Shown here in pieces: positions 23,049 to 35,864 of a stretch of DNA of 64,000 nt. Source of the stretch: Siderastrea radians (Eukaryota; Cnidaria; Anthozoa; Scleractinia; Rhizangiidae); contig OZ024890.1 of the NCBI GenBank assembly GCA_964017195.1, positions 23,745,201 through 23,809,200 on the forward strand. Reading direction: 5' to 3'. Both the position numbers and the translations under genes were made by a program. Positions within the stretch are counted from its first letter, which is position 1; each line of letters begins with the position of its first letter. The notes under the pieces are model-generated. The model saw nothing but the letters and a program-made list of their open reading frames with translations. It did not search any database and was not told the DNA's origin.

Positions 23049-25736
23049 TATTCTTCTTTCTGGGGACTGATCAACTAGGATCACTGATCTAATGTCTTGA
23101 ATGAGGTGCTCTTTTGATGATAGTAAATTGTTGGCATTACGACCATCATAAGGCCGCTACAAAAGATTTTGTTGCCTGTCTGTCGGGAATTCGGGAAATC
23201 GTCACGACCCAAATAAACGTTATGGCGGCAAAAGCGAATCAACCAAGCGAGCGCAAAATATCAATCGAAAGGGCCAGCTTTTGCAGAAATTAGTCTTTTT
23301 TCCTGTATTTTTGGGAAAGAAAAAACGAAATTCGGGATAGCGATGAAAAAAGTGCGGGATGCGGGATTCTCGTGAAAAAGGAGCGGGAATGCGGGATCAG
23401 GACCCCCCTTCCAGACCCTGACCGCAGTGCAGTGTACAATTTCTGTCAAATGAAGTTCCTGATAGCTGGAACGCATCAGTTAATGGGGGAAGGATTTAGT
23501 GGTCTGATAACAAATATACTCTCGTTTGAATCTCTTTTATATAACTAAGCTTACCATTTTTCTTGCATAATAATTTGCGTCGAGTGAAACGCGAACCACG
23601 GCGGTGATCGCAAGCATAGACTCAGCTTGCGCTTCTATGTTTTCGACATTTCCGCCGTTGCTCGTTGTCCGACACAAGGATCCTTGTGTAGTTTTTTTGG
23701 GCATTCTAAGCTCCCCCTTAGGATTAAGGACTGTTCTACTTGTCAGAAATCAAGCATCCTTGGAGACCCAGTTGGGGCGACGGGATTTTCACAGGCGAAA
23801 GTTTACAACAAGAACGGGAGAGCCCCTGGGCATTTACTCTTACCAAACGAGTTTCAGAAGCGTTTGAGCTCCTGCTCGCTGAACTGGCCAACTAGCTGCC
23901 CCTGGGTCTCCAAGGATGGAAATCAAGTGGAAGCACCAAAGTTCGGATACAAACTCCATCTTTATACTGAGGTTTCTCAGGGCACCAAACGAGCAAATTT
24001 TAGCGAAATACTTCAGTTGAAGTACCATTTTCTACTTTGTTAGATTGTTTCAGAGCTTTTTAATGGCAAATCATTGTGTAAGCTAATACAGGTTGATCTG
24101 TTCCCTGATTTAGTAGCTGAAAATCTTGGCCGAAGCCCTCCGAAAACAATAGGAATTTGGTAACAAGAGGACTTTAATCTAAGGTGATGTTTCACCAAAG
24201 AAATCACTGGTTTTCACTGCAATTAAATTTCAATATCTCAGGCGATTTAGGCCTTCCCAACAGATGTTCCCCGAAACGACTGTTGGGTGCCCCATGTGTC
24301 TTTGAATCAGAGGTACAATCAGCTGAAAACTACCAAAGTGTTTTATCCCTGTGATTGCTCCCGTGCGTCTCACTTCTGAATTATGTCAACAGATTCCTTC
24401 CGCAATTTTTGATAAGACCCAAGGAAAGCTTGTAGGTATTTTGCCTTGCGACCGTTCGCAAGTTCCTCTGCACTGAGAATTTCAAATCAAAGTAGATTTC
24501 AACCCTTGATACTCGTACACGTGCGCGGTTGACGGTAGAGTTATATCTTCGGTGAAATTTATTGGTGACAACCATTTTTGGGGGGAACCTGCCAACGATT
24601 TTGCTTCTCAAAAACCGAAAACCGACAAGAAAAATGTTTTTAACCACGTCAACACATTGCTTCCCCGATTCTTAACATGGCCCTTGTAAGGCGGGAATGC
24701 TGCTGATCGATAGGTGAACTGATCCCCTGAGCCCACGCATCTTCACTTACTGGCAGCGGCCACTCCGTAAAGTAACATCCTATAATATTAACCACGTTGT
24801 TCTTCTTTCCTCAAGCTCGCTGCCGCCTTCGAGTTTTATTCCCTCCCTGTGTATTTACTGGCTATATAACGATACATCTCTTTCTGAAGACTACTTGGAA
24901 AAGGAAAATCACTCAGAGATTGCAGAACGACTGCTCAACTGGGGTAATTATCATTTATACTCGTGTTATTTGCATTCATGGTTCGAGCGCGTGGCCGCTT
25001 GAATTCGCACAGCCGTAAAAATACTTCTTTACTTGACACATTGGATTGGATCCTGACAGGGTCTTTGATATGCTGGCGATATGCTTGCCTTAATGTGTTA
25101 ACATGTTCTTAGATAACCTTACCATGGTTTTAAGATGAAATATAAAACAAAGCGAAGATTACGAATTCTTCCTTCTGCGCTTCTTTAATACTCCGAGTAC
25201 CTTGGCAAACAGGGCATAAGCTTACTTTTTTATCAGTCATTTAAGACTTATAATGGTAAGACATTCGTTTACGAAAAAATATTTGAGAAATGCTGTGCTA
25301 AAGATCTAGATTTGGGTCGCATTTAGTTGTTTACAGAGAAATGTCGGCTAGTTGAAAAAGGATTTTAATATAGTCGTTGACTGTTACATGAAGATATTTA
25401 CCCACAGACTAAATGTGTCCACTAGGGTTTTGTTCTCTACTGTGCCATTCAGAATCTGAATGGAGATCCAAGTTTTTTGTAAGATCCAGATATCTTATAC
25501 AGTTGTCTCTATGACGAAAAATTTAGAGGTAAAAGTTGATGCATTAGTTGCAGGGGAATTCAAGTTGAATAGAAGTTGAATAGGAGAATACAAGTTGCAG
25601 GGGTTTATTATGAGCTTACTATTATGATTTTGTCTAGAATGGTGTACACTGATTATGAGATTTGTTGATGATTCTATGGTAAATGTAATTACAGTCTTGT
25701 GACCACCCCATTAATTCATGTCTGACCTCCTTGTTA
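23049..25736. other. Intergenic, no gene seen
   Basis: Contains the small MITE at 23755-23918. No coding exon recognised on either strand. Confidence 0.45.
23755..23918. mobile_element. Small MITE with CATCCTTGGAGACCCAG ends
   Basis: CATCCTTGGAGACCCAG at 23755-23771 and its exact reverse complement at 23902-23918. 164 bp, non-coding. Confidence 0.75.
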
Positions 25737-26344
25737 TTAACCCATTAACGTCCGTGCTGGCCTTGATTTTGCGCGTGTTCGCTTTTGGCCCTAGCCTCCC
25801 CTAGAAAGGCTTTTTTGGTCCCCTTTTGTCCTAGTTGTCTTTGGGAATGTTCAACCAATCAGAATCTACCTACTGCGCATATATTTGAAGGCTTGAGGGA
25901 GGTCCTAGAAGGGAAGAATTCTTGTCACTCTCCAAGAGGATCACATTTCACTCAAAATGGCTGCCGTGCTCTTCACGTGTGAATTTTTAAGATGGCAATA
26001 TCTCACTCTCGGAAGGAAGGATTACCTTTTGAAACTTAAAACTCGAAAGAAGAAGCTCTAAGGAACACTCAACAAGTTAAGCAATGGAATTTAGAGCTTT
26101 TAGAGCGAAGAAAACATCTTTCGAGGACGAACTGCCATTTTGTCAAAGCGAAGGACAATCTTCCATCCAAAGCTTTTTCGAGCTGCGGACTTTCTGGGAA
26201 TTGTTCTAGCACTTCTACGAGTCTACGGTAGAGTAAACTTCACATTTGATTGTAAATTTGTACCGAAATAGCTTTTTAATTGAGAGATTCTTAGTGTTCC
26301 TTAACGTTTTCATAAAAGTTTTGAAAAACATGCACAGTTCACAT

Positions 26345-27796
26345 TAGCCTGGATTTTAGCCATCTCCTCTGGTCGCTCACTCCCGAGAGAGACGTCTGAA
26401 TCAATGAGCCGCTAATGCTGTCCAGTGACATCACGGCGAATCGATGTTAATTTATGCGAATTATTTCCGTTCCCGCAAAAAATTTAGCTTTTGCAGCCCT
26501 CGAGTCAATGATAGACGCATGCCTGTCACTTGATGGCAAGGGTCAAGTACCTTTTGTTTTGCTTCTGTGTTATGTCTTTCATCGCAACTATTAAACTAGT
26601 GGTTTCCATTGGAAAGTGAAGTGCTGCGGGTAAAGCACATGCAGTGGTTTAACGGCCAAAAATGAAATATTTATTAAACACAAATATCTTGGTCGTTGGT
26701 GAAACGTGTGTCGGACAAGTGCCTGTGACGGACGTCAATGACGCATCTGTGACACAGACCTGACGAGTAGGTGTTTCCCCTAAATCTTCGTCATGAATGA
26801 AAGAACGGAGAATGAAGTACAACAATTATTTTTAGGTAATATTTGACTCAGAAGAGACTTGCTTTGCTTAAAAAAGCGTTTACTCAAATAAGAATTGCTT
26901 TACCTCAAAAAACGAATCGCGTTCAATCCTTGCTTCATCGTGCAAAGCGCTTTCATCACCTGCTTTCAAACTCTTCGCCGCCTTCGCAAAAACGTGGCTT
27001 CCTACACGAAACAGGATTTCTCCGCTACAAGTTTTCCAAATCCCACTTTACCGACGGGCGAATGTTCTTTAAGGTTCCAACGTTAAAATGGTGTGTTTTC
27101 TTTCTGAATCGATTGATGATTCAATGAAATAAATACAACAAAATAGAAGAATCCTCGATAAAACATTGAATTTAATAATACTGCACAGTTCCAGGAATTG
27201 CTAAAAATAATTATGCTGAGAAATGTATCGGCTGCAATTCAAGATAATTTACCTTCACTTGCTTTCAAACTCTTTGCCACCTTCGCAAAAACGTGGCTTT
27301 CTACACAAAACAGGATTTCTACGTCCCACTTGTGGGTCATTCATGAGAGCAACCAAGGGAGAAATAACAATAATGATACAGTGTGCTTCAAATTGTGTAC
27401 ACGATTTGGAGAGTTCACTTGTAACAAGTGGTGCAATCTGGAAAATCATAGATTTCCCATAGCTCGTCGGAAGATTAAAGAAAACATTTTCGCTCGACAG
27501 GAAGTGAAAGAGAGCATTTACCTGTTCGGGGTATAACTTAGTTAACCCCAAGATTCAATACTGCTTCTTTGAAAGCCTTCGCACAAAGTGGAATCTCCGC
27601 AACCGCCACTTTGTAAACATTCCTCGCACTTTGAATAATTAATGAAATAATTTCTGCAAATAATTGAGAACCAGCCAATCAACACCGCTGTCTGGTTTTT
27701 GGACAGTGACGTCACTGGACAGCATTAGCGGCTCATTGATTCAGGCGTCTCTCTCGGGAGTGAGCGACCAGAGGAGACGGCTGAAATTCGGGGTAA
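26345..27796. mobile_element. Nested TIR element with 8-bp target duplication
   Basis: Flanked by exact GTTCACAT copies (26337-26344 and 27797-27804). Terminal inverted repeats run about 90 bp and include CTCCTCTGGTCGCTCACTCC and TCAATGAGCCGCTAATGC at both ends. Inside, a CTTCGCAAAAACGTGGCTT-containing block is duplicated (about 26960-27045 and 27255-27325), and a RecQ-like helicase fragment lies on the minus strand. Superfamily not determined; 8-bp duplications are known for hAT and several others. Confidence 0.8.
27340..27625 (-). pseudogene. RecQ-like DNA helicase N-terminal fragment
   Basis: The minus-strand frame reads KLYPEQVNALFHFLS, then NLPTSYGKSMIFQIAPL (Walker A/motif I with GKS) and IIIVISPLVALMNDPQV (motif Ia region). 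This is the start of a superfamily 2 RecQ-type helicase core. Upstream, CAKAFKEAVLN is in another frame, so one base near 27543 is out of register. After motif Ia the homology stops; DEAH-box and motifs III-VI are absent. It lies wholly inside the nested TIR element, so I take it as element cargo or a remnant, not a host gene. Confidence 0.65.
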
Positions 27797-28292
27797 GTTC
27801 ACATCAGTAAATGCTCTTCAAAATTACTTGCACGTCGAGCAAAGTCGCTTGTGCGTAGCTTCCCTCGAAGAAAGAATTGAATGCGTTTAGTTTTCAGAAA
27901 CGAATAAAGACGTGTATTAATAAATGTATTACTTAGAAAAGCTTACTGTCTCTTCTTCTTTCAATCTTCATTGATGAAATTTCAAAAAAATAGTAATCTG
28001 GCCTAAACAAACAGAAATCCTCTGTTGTGGTTTGATTTCACGCACGAGACAACATGTGAAAGCTCTTGCGTAAATTTTCAAAATTTTGACTTTGAGATTG
28101 TATTTTTGGCTAATTCTTAATTAACAACTGGTGTATTTTATTCAAAAGTTAGAAATTCTAGCTATTCTATATCAAGTGAGTGTTGTTTTTTCGGGCCTAT
28201 AAATTATCGTTTCGTACTGCACATGGGGTTGTTTATGACCAACTGCTAATTTAGCAAAGCAATCGAAAAACACGCGGACGTTAATGGGTTAA

Positions 28293-29807
28293 GACACTTT
28301 TTCTGCCCAAATGAAAGTTCAGACATTCTCTTTCTTGAAAACCTCCTCAATTTGACCATCTTTACCATTTGGTGTCCCGAGCTCTTATCTTCTTTATAAA
28401 GATCTCTCAACATTCCTGGTGAATGTCTAAGAAAGACGGGGAAAAAAATGTCTCATTATCTTTTAAGTAATGGTCCGCGTAAAAACTAGGCAGGCAGATT
28501 GCAAAATCGATTGAAAGGTGTTAGCTTTTAATTATTAATTTCGATTAAATCCGTGAATCTGATTGGTCGATATCAAAAAATCGCCAAGAAATACAAGAAA
28601 AACGTGACAAAAACAGCATTTTTTGGCTTAGTTTTCTCCATTCCCCTGTGTTGTTCCTCATGGCCAAAATTCAGCATTGTTCTATGCGCCAATCAGGAGT
28701 TAGAACGGAAAACGTGCCACACGCGCGATCTTCATCTGTCGCCATGTTGGATCTGCGATCCGAGAGTTGAGCTAACTGGCCTTTAATGGACTCGTATTTG
28801 AGTATCTTGGCCCGTAACATCTTGCGATTGTGGCTGCAGTTTGCCTAACATTCAAGCAATTTGTATTTGAAGGAAAGAAACTGACTGCACAAACATTTTT
28901 AGTGGGAAAGAATCATTTCACCTTGGCTGACACGTAGGAGACACGGGAAGACTTGTTTATCAGAAAGTACCGCAAAGAGGCTATGCAAAATCGACTCGTC
29001 TGCAACATGCATTTCTTCTAGCTGCTTCAGAGGAATGAATTTTATGACTGCTTTCCTCTGTTAAGCGACTGCAGATGTTGAAGATACCAGGTTGTAAGGG
29101 GTAATTTCGCGAAGGACATGTCCGCGCGAAGCTAAATCGTCGTTCAGGAGCATTAGTACACATATCAACATTACACTTAACGAAGAGTTTAGCCTTTTCG
29201 CTATCGCTTGTTTCTGTTTACTGAGCAGTCTTTTGCAATAACAGGGGACTAATATTGTGAAGAGATTGTATTTTTTGGGAGACCTTCCCACAATCACGGC
29301 GAAGAGACAGTGGACAGCGATTATTTAGTATTTTGATGCAGTGGATATTGTTTCAGTACTTCATATTATTGAAAATACCTACCCGTCACACGTAAGAGGT
29401 AATGTAAGGTAGATGCAAGTAAAATTCTCTGACAATTACAACGAGGTATTTTATTTATTTGTCCTGTTGCAGTTTTCATAGCGTAGCACAGAGAGATGGC
29501 TTTTGACTTTAGCGCATTCTACGTACGTGAGCGCGATTTCTTGCTGTTTTCGATCACCAATTTGACAGTTCCTTTGTGAAAGCCGAGCTAAATAATTTTC
29601 AGGCGGTCGCTGACTTATGTATCACTGTACTAATCCTGATGTAATTTTATACAAGTTTAACTTCCTCGCTTTTGGCGAATAGAAATTTTCCAAAATTTAG
29701 ATATGTTACATTTTTGAATGTATTGAATGCGTAGCCGAAATAAAACGTTGTATGAATGGATTACAAACTATCTTATTTGAAATTTGAAATTCAAATTTCG
29801 CACTTTT
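28293..29807. other. Intergenic, no gene seen
   Basis: Only short unsupported frames. No repeat ends recognised. Confidence 0.4.
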
Positions 29808-29861
29808 TGCCGTATTGGCTATACCTGGCACGATTTAGGGACAGGGTTTTCCTGTAGGGCT

Positions 29862-30960
29862 GCTTGTAGGGCCCTACAAGCCCTACAAGATGGGTGGCAG
29901 TACTTAAAGATACACTTGCTAAAAGCATCGTATAGGTACCTTCATGCACAGTCAGGACAAAAAGTCATTTGCTTATGGCCCTACACGTTTTACAAGCCCT
30001 AAACGCTCTTCATACCCTACACGTTTCACAAGCCCAACAAGCCCTACACATCCTACAAGCCCAACAAGCCCTACATGTCCTACAAGTCCTACATGTCCTA
30101 CAAGCCCAACAAGCCATACAAGCCCAGCAAGTCCTACATGTCCAACAAGTCCTACAAGCCCTACATGTCCTACAAGTCCTACAAGCCCTACATGCCCTAC
30201 ATGTCCTACATGTCCTACAAGCCCTACATGACCTACAAGTCCTACAAGCCCAACAAGTCCTACAAGTCCTACAAGCCCTACAAGCCCTACAAGTCCTACA
30301 AGTCCTACAAGCCCTACATGCCCTACATGTCCTACATGTCCTACAAGCCCTACATGTCCTACAAGTCCTACAAGCCCTACATGTCCTACAAGCCCTACAT
30401 GCCCTACAAGTCCTACAAGCCCTACATGTCCTACAAGTCCTACAAGCCCTACAAGCCCTACATGTCCTACAAGTCCTACAAGCCCTACATGTCCTACAAG
30501 TCCTACAAGCCCTACATGTCCTACATGCCCTACAAGTCCTACAAGCCCTACAAGTCCTACAAGCCCTACAAGCCCTACATGTCCTACAAGACCAACAAGC
30601 CCTACATGTCCTACAAGCCCAACAAGTCCTACAAGCCCTACAAGTCCTACAAGTCCTACATGTCCTACAAGCCCAACAAGTCCTACAAGCCCTACAAGTC
30701 CTACATGTACTACAAGCCCTACATGTCCTACAAGTCCTACAAGCCCTACATGTCCTACAAGTCCTACAAGCCCTACAAGCCCTACATGTCCTACATGTCC
30801 TACAAGCCCTACATGTCCTACAAGCCCTACGTGTCCTACAAGCCCTGCATGTCTTACAAGCCCTACAAGCCCTGCAAGCCCTACAAGTCCTACAAGCCCA
30901 ATTCCCATGCCCTTTATTTGGAGTTCTACAAGCCCTACAACCTGCCTTACAACCCGACAA
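29862..30960 (+). repeat. 9-bp minisatellite array, left copy
   Basis: About 110 tandem 9-mers drawn mainly from TACAAGCCC, TACAAGTCC and TACATGTCC, plus rarer CCAACAAG-type variants. Because the unit is a multiple of three and lacks stops, five of the six frames stay open (321-347 codons). The long frames here are therefore a product of the repeat and not evidence of genes. Confidence 0.95.
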
Positions 30961-31483
30961 ATTTTCAAGCCCCACATAATCGCAACAACAACAAAATATT
31001 CATTCCCCAAGGCCAATACATATGGTATTATGTATTATAATTTATAGATGTTTACATTATGAGGCGCAAGGGATATAATTTAAAAGATCAAGTAAGCAGG
31101 ATCAAAGAAAATGGAGTTCCCGTCTTACCCCTTGTGAAAGTTGGAATCATTGTAAACTGGCCCTAACGCTTTTCTCAGTGTTCTTACTTCACCTACAAAC
31201 CTTGGAAACAGTTGCTTACTTTCTCATCCGGCTAGTGATGAATAAAATTCATTAGCCCAGCAAGAAAAGCGCTAACCCCAGGCCAGCAGACATAAATTTC
31301 TTTGCACACCTAGTAAGCTATACTATAAATTGAAAATACCGGACAGGTTAATAAAGAGGACGTATAGAGCTTATATATTTTCCTCCTTGTACATGTGCAG
31401 AGCCTGTCTTTTTGAGTTACATTTGAAGCTGTATGTAGAGAGACCAGAGTAACAATAATGGATCTTGAGTATTTTATAATTTC

Positions 31484-34400
31484 ACTTCACTCTTGTAGAA
31501 CATTATTACATAATACTATACCGACTTGAAAGCGAGGGTGACCGATATTGCACCGTAGTAACGCGTAGCTTCACTTAGCAACGCAGACAAAATTGGAAAC
31601 AGTTAATATGTTTTCAAAACTATTGTCTCCGTTTACAAAGCAAAACGCTGTGCGAAGTGAGGAAGCAGAGGATTTTCTAAAGAGCAGCGGTGAAACATTG
31701 TTCTCTTTCACCGTATCAATGAAACGGAAAATAAAAATGTCCGTACTGTATTTCGATCAGGTCTTTGGTCTTCGTTTTCGATACTTCCGTTACGCTTACA
31801 CGACCACTTTAAAAAAGTTCACTAAAAGAAAGAAATACTACAAATTTCTCGTGCAATAGGAAAGCTTTGTATTTTGTTGAAGTAATACTGTTTATAGTCT
31901 GACAGTAATGCCGTTTTCGTACAATAAAATCTACAGGAAACAAAAGAAAACATTGACACTTCTGCGTGCTTGCTGTAAACTCGATAAAAACAAAAGACAG
32001 TTTATAGAAATTCTTTGGCAGTGAAATGCTCCAAACTTTCAATAAAGAATGACTTCTTACATTCTTTAACTGACACTCACGATGCAAAAAACCGGTTCTG
32101 GAGATCAACAAATCGTACACACAGCGAACCAGTGAACTAATTTCCTTTCTAAGCGAACCGCTAATAGCGTAATTTCGAAAGCGGCCCTGCTCTTAAGTTA
32201 TTCCAAGGTACTTACTTCATTGGTCCTTCTTCAAACCTTCACTTGACGTTGTTAAACTGAATGTTCAGGGCTTTTCACTTTCGATGCGTGCTGTCTACTT
32301 CTTTCAGTCCGAAGAGTTATGAGTTCGTCTTGTGTTGATGAGACGGAAACTTGGATTAGATGTTGTAAAAAACAAGAATATTCTGTAAAATACTACCATA
32401 CCATCGGTAAAACATTTAAAAGCTGCGTGAACCGTTGAAAAACGATGTGCTGTGTCAACCACGATGTTCAAATAAAGTTTTGTGATCGATTTTACTTGAT
32501 TTTAAAGGCCGGCCAAACGCACGCAATATATCGCACCATTGTTGCGCACAGCATTCTGCACGCGGTTGGCCACCCTACTGCAACATGTTGCGTGTTGTTG
32601 GATCAAGTTTGAAAATGGGTTTCATTAATCCACACTGTACGAACAAATTCGTGAGTAGACTGATAGCACACTTAACTCCGCGTGAAAACGGAATAAGCGT
32701 CCGCTAAAAGAACTATACACTATATAACTCTCGTGTAAAAGAACAGCTTTTTATTTTGTTAATAAAGTAATACTGTCGATGGTTTTACAGTAATGCAATT
32801 ATTTTTAAACCTACTAGAAAACATCACTGACCAATTTAATGATACAACGTGCAACAAACTAACAAGAAACAAAACTTTAAAATCCATAACTTGCAGCTAA
32901 TTTCTCCAAACGTTTGCGAAAAGAAAGATTTCTTGCATTCTTTAACTTACACTAATTAAATGGTTCTGTCGACTCCAAACCCTCGCATTCCCCCACCCCC
33001 TTGGCATTCTTTCAATTCTCTTTCCCGGCCCCATTGAGTGGGACATTTACTATAACAGGTCAACTCCTGGGTGGGATATTGTCATAAACGACGTCACCTT
33101 TCTGGTCTTAAGTAGTATTTGCTTCATTGCTTATTTTAAATTGCCTGATTGCCTCCAATATAAAAATATAAATAAATGAGATGATGAGGGTTTCTTTCAA
33201 GTGCATCGGAGCATGTCCTCATCCCGACATGTGCAAATTGTGGTTTCCACGTGCGAACTAGAGATAGTGGAAGGAGTAAGTCATAATGTGTCTTCAGGAG
33301 AATAAAAGTTTGAAGCAAATTTGAGTTACGTTTTGTTAACTTTCGTTGATCTCCTGAGGTGCGTGAAAGAGTTTCAGCTTTAGATGTGAAAAAGCGATGA
33401 CAATTATTACTGGTTTTAATAAAGATCCATTTACTATTTGTGAACAATATTGCTTCTTTCGTTAATCATTTAAAATAATATTTTGATCTCTTTCTGTGCA
33501 CTCATCCAAAATTCCCAACGTGGGGGTTCGAAGGGATGAGCTGGTCCCGCATTTTTAAAATAAAAAGCTACTTACGTCAGTTGTCCACGCCTCTACTTCA
33601 AACCTGTACGTACCGTTGTTGAACATTGATTTGCTTCTATGTCACGGTCGAAGAGACAACGTGTTTATCATTTTGCCTTATCGTTGAAATTGTTAAAACC
33701 CTTGGTTTCGTTAAAATAGTCAAAAGGTTCAATACATTAAGTTTTGTGATTGATTTTAGCTTTATTCCAATTAGCAGGCATTGACGGGTGATTTGAAACG
33801 ACTTCTCGAGTGATCGTTATAAATGTAGCATTCACACACAGACAACCCACAAAGATAACTGAAACTGGGTTTTCTTTTTATCCTTTTAAAACAGGCTATG
33901 CGACTGGAAGAAAATCCATTACCCATTTTCGCACAGCTCCTTTCGCGATTTGTTCTATATCAGGTTTTCGCGTGAAATTTAACGTGGAGTTCCCTTGTCA
34001 GGTAATGGATTTTCCTATAACAATAACCCAAGCAGATCGTAGTTAGCTTAGCATTTCTATTGCTACATGTTCATTCCATTTAACGTATACAATTACGCGT
34101 TATTGTAAAGTTATCTGCGAGCGCATCCTCGCTTAAATTCGACACAAAACTTTTAGCACATCAGTAAGTGCAATGACATTAACAAATTACATTGATTTTA
34201 CCCAAACTGTAACAATAATTCAATATTTACAATGACAGGTCATTGTCATATAATTTCGTGAAACAGCCACAGATCTCATTGTCTGAAATGGAAAACTAGG
34301 TTTCAATTTCTCTCATAATAAACATCATATGATTAATATCATAAAAATATTCATCGATAACGAACAGGATTTACAGTCATGTAAATGATGTTATTATTCA

Positions 34401-35034
34401 TTCTGATTGGCTTTCAATCCCCGGCTAATTCCAGTTAACAGGATTGCAGTTAGTGAAAACAAGTGCAGCAAGAAAATTAACTAGACCCATATCTGTGAAT
34501 AAGTTGACACATTTTGCTCATGTCATTGCCGTCCGTTTTTTACTAATATATGAACTATATACTAGTCATGACAGGAACTCACTTAATTTGGTCTATAACA
34601 TTTGGAATGCCAGTGTTTTTAAGACAAATGAACTCTTTCGCGTGCTTGTCATCGCCATTGTTTTGTGTTTTTGAAACCACTGAATTAGGTAGAATATTTT
34701 CATGAGGGGGCCATCGGGATTTTCGGTTTTGCGGTTTTGGCCATTTTTTAGATTGGTTTTTCGGTTTTCGCCCGAAAAACTGCGGTTTTTCGGTTTTGGT
34801 GTCTTATGCGGTTCGTGGGTTTTTCGGATTTGGTATACGATGTGGTTTTCGGTTTTTCCAATTCGGTTTCCTGTTCAAAATGCAAGTTTGAGTAGTATAG
34901 CTTGTAACTGAACAGAAATGTCAAAAATGTATAAGAAGAAACCTGATCTTCTGATCTTCTGGTGTCTATAGTGTAAGGGTTTGATATTTGAATTTTAATA
35001 ATATTATGTAATAAAGTTCTACCCTAATAAATGG
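31484..35034. other. Spacer between the inverted arms, no gene seen
   Basis: Holds old direct duplications: about 31846-32100 versus 32720-32975 (AGTAATACTGT, ACAGTAATGC, CATTCTTTAACT), and 32212-32500 versus 33573-33750 (TTTTGTGATCGATTTTA). A CGGTTTT-type minisatellite occupies about 34710-34870. A GCAACATGTTGC palindrome is at 32579. Short frames such as 31593-31859 are Lys/Phe-rich and unrecognised. Confidence 0.5.
34710..34872. repeat. CGGTTTT-type minisatellite
   Basis: Irregular tandem copies of GCGGTTTTTCGGTTTTGG-like sequence. Confidence 0.7.
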
Positions 35035-35730
35035 AATTGTAAAGTACTCAAAATCAATAATTAACACTCTGGTCTCTCTACATAGAGCTTCAAGTATAAC
35101 TCATCAGTCAGGCTCTGCACATGTACTACAGAAAATATAAGCTTTAACTCCTGTTTGGTATTTTTATTTTATGCATGACACTTGTATAGCTTACTAGGTG
35201 TGCAAAGAAATTTATGTCTGCTGGCCTGGGGTTGGTGCTTTTCTTGCTGGGCTAATGAATTTTATTCATCACTAGCCGGATGAGAAAGTAAGCAACTGTT
35301 TGGTTTGTAGATAAAGTAAAGCCACTGAGTAAAGCCTTAGGGAAAGTATACAATGGCTCCAATTTTCACAAGGGGTAAGCTGTAAACTCCATTTTCTTTG
35401 CATCCTTCTTCCTTGATAATTTGAAAAAGTAATGTTTTAATAAATGAGCAGCAGTGTTTTATCTGAGTTTAAAACACGAGGCACAGCCAAGTGTTTTAGA
35501 CTCGATAAAACACGGACTACGAATTTATTGAACGGCTTCAAAATCTTCTGAAGTAGATCAACTCGTTCTTGCACTAATATTTAGATTTGAGGTTATTTTG
35601 ACCTAGAAAATTGGTATAAAGTTTAGCCATGTCTTTATCAGATATAAAGACACTCATTAAATATTACCGGTAATTTCTTTAATTTGTATTTTCTTTATGA
35701 ACTATTAATGAGTTTTTGAATTGAAAGTTA

Positions 35731-35860
35731 CAGTTGAATCTCAATAACTCGAACCCTCAATAACTCGAACCTTTTCTGATTCCCCTCCAGGTTGTTTTTT
35801 CACTAATTGTACCCTCGATAACTCGAACTCCCGATATCTCAAAGCTTTTTCGGTTTCCCT
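35731..35860 (+). mobile_element. pogo/Tigger-like element end (truncated)
   Basis: Starts CAGTTGAATCTCAATAACTC, followed by repeats of AACTCGAACC. Related to the end at 4750-4872. It runs straight into the 9-bp array at about 35865 and no opposite end was found. Confidence 0.5.
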
Positions 35861-35864
35861 TGGC

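Larger units (their letters stand above)
25741..28288. mobile_element. piggyBac-type non-autonomous element (TTAA flanked)
   Basis: Flanked by TTAA on both sides (25737-25740 and 28289-28292). The left end is CCCATTAACGTCCG; the right end on the opposite strand reads the same 14 bases. TTAA duplication plus CCC/GGG termini are the hallmark of the piggyBac superfamily. No piggyBac transposase seen; about 1.45 kb of its length is the nested element at 26345-27796. Confidence 0.75.

Noticed and set aside
29969..31040. Long overlapping frames of 320-350 codons on both strands
   Set aside because: They arise because the 9-bp repeat has a length divisible by three and contains no stop in five frames; there is no start context, splice site or domain.
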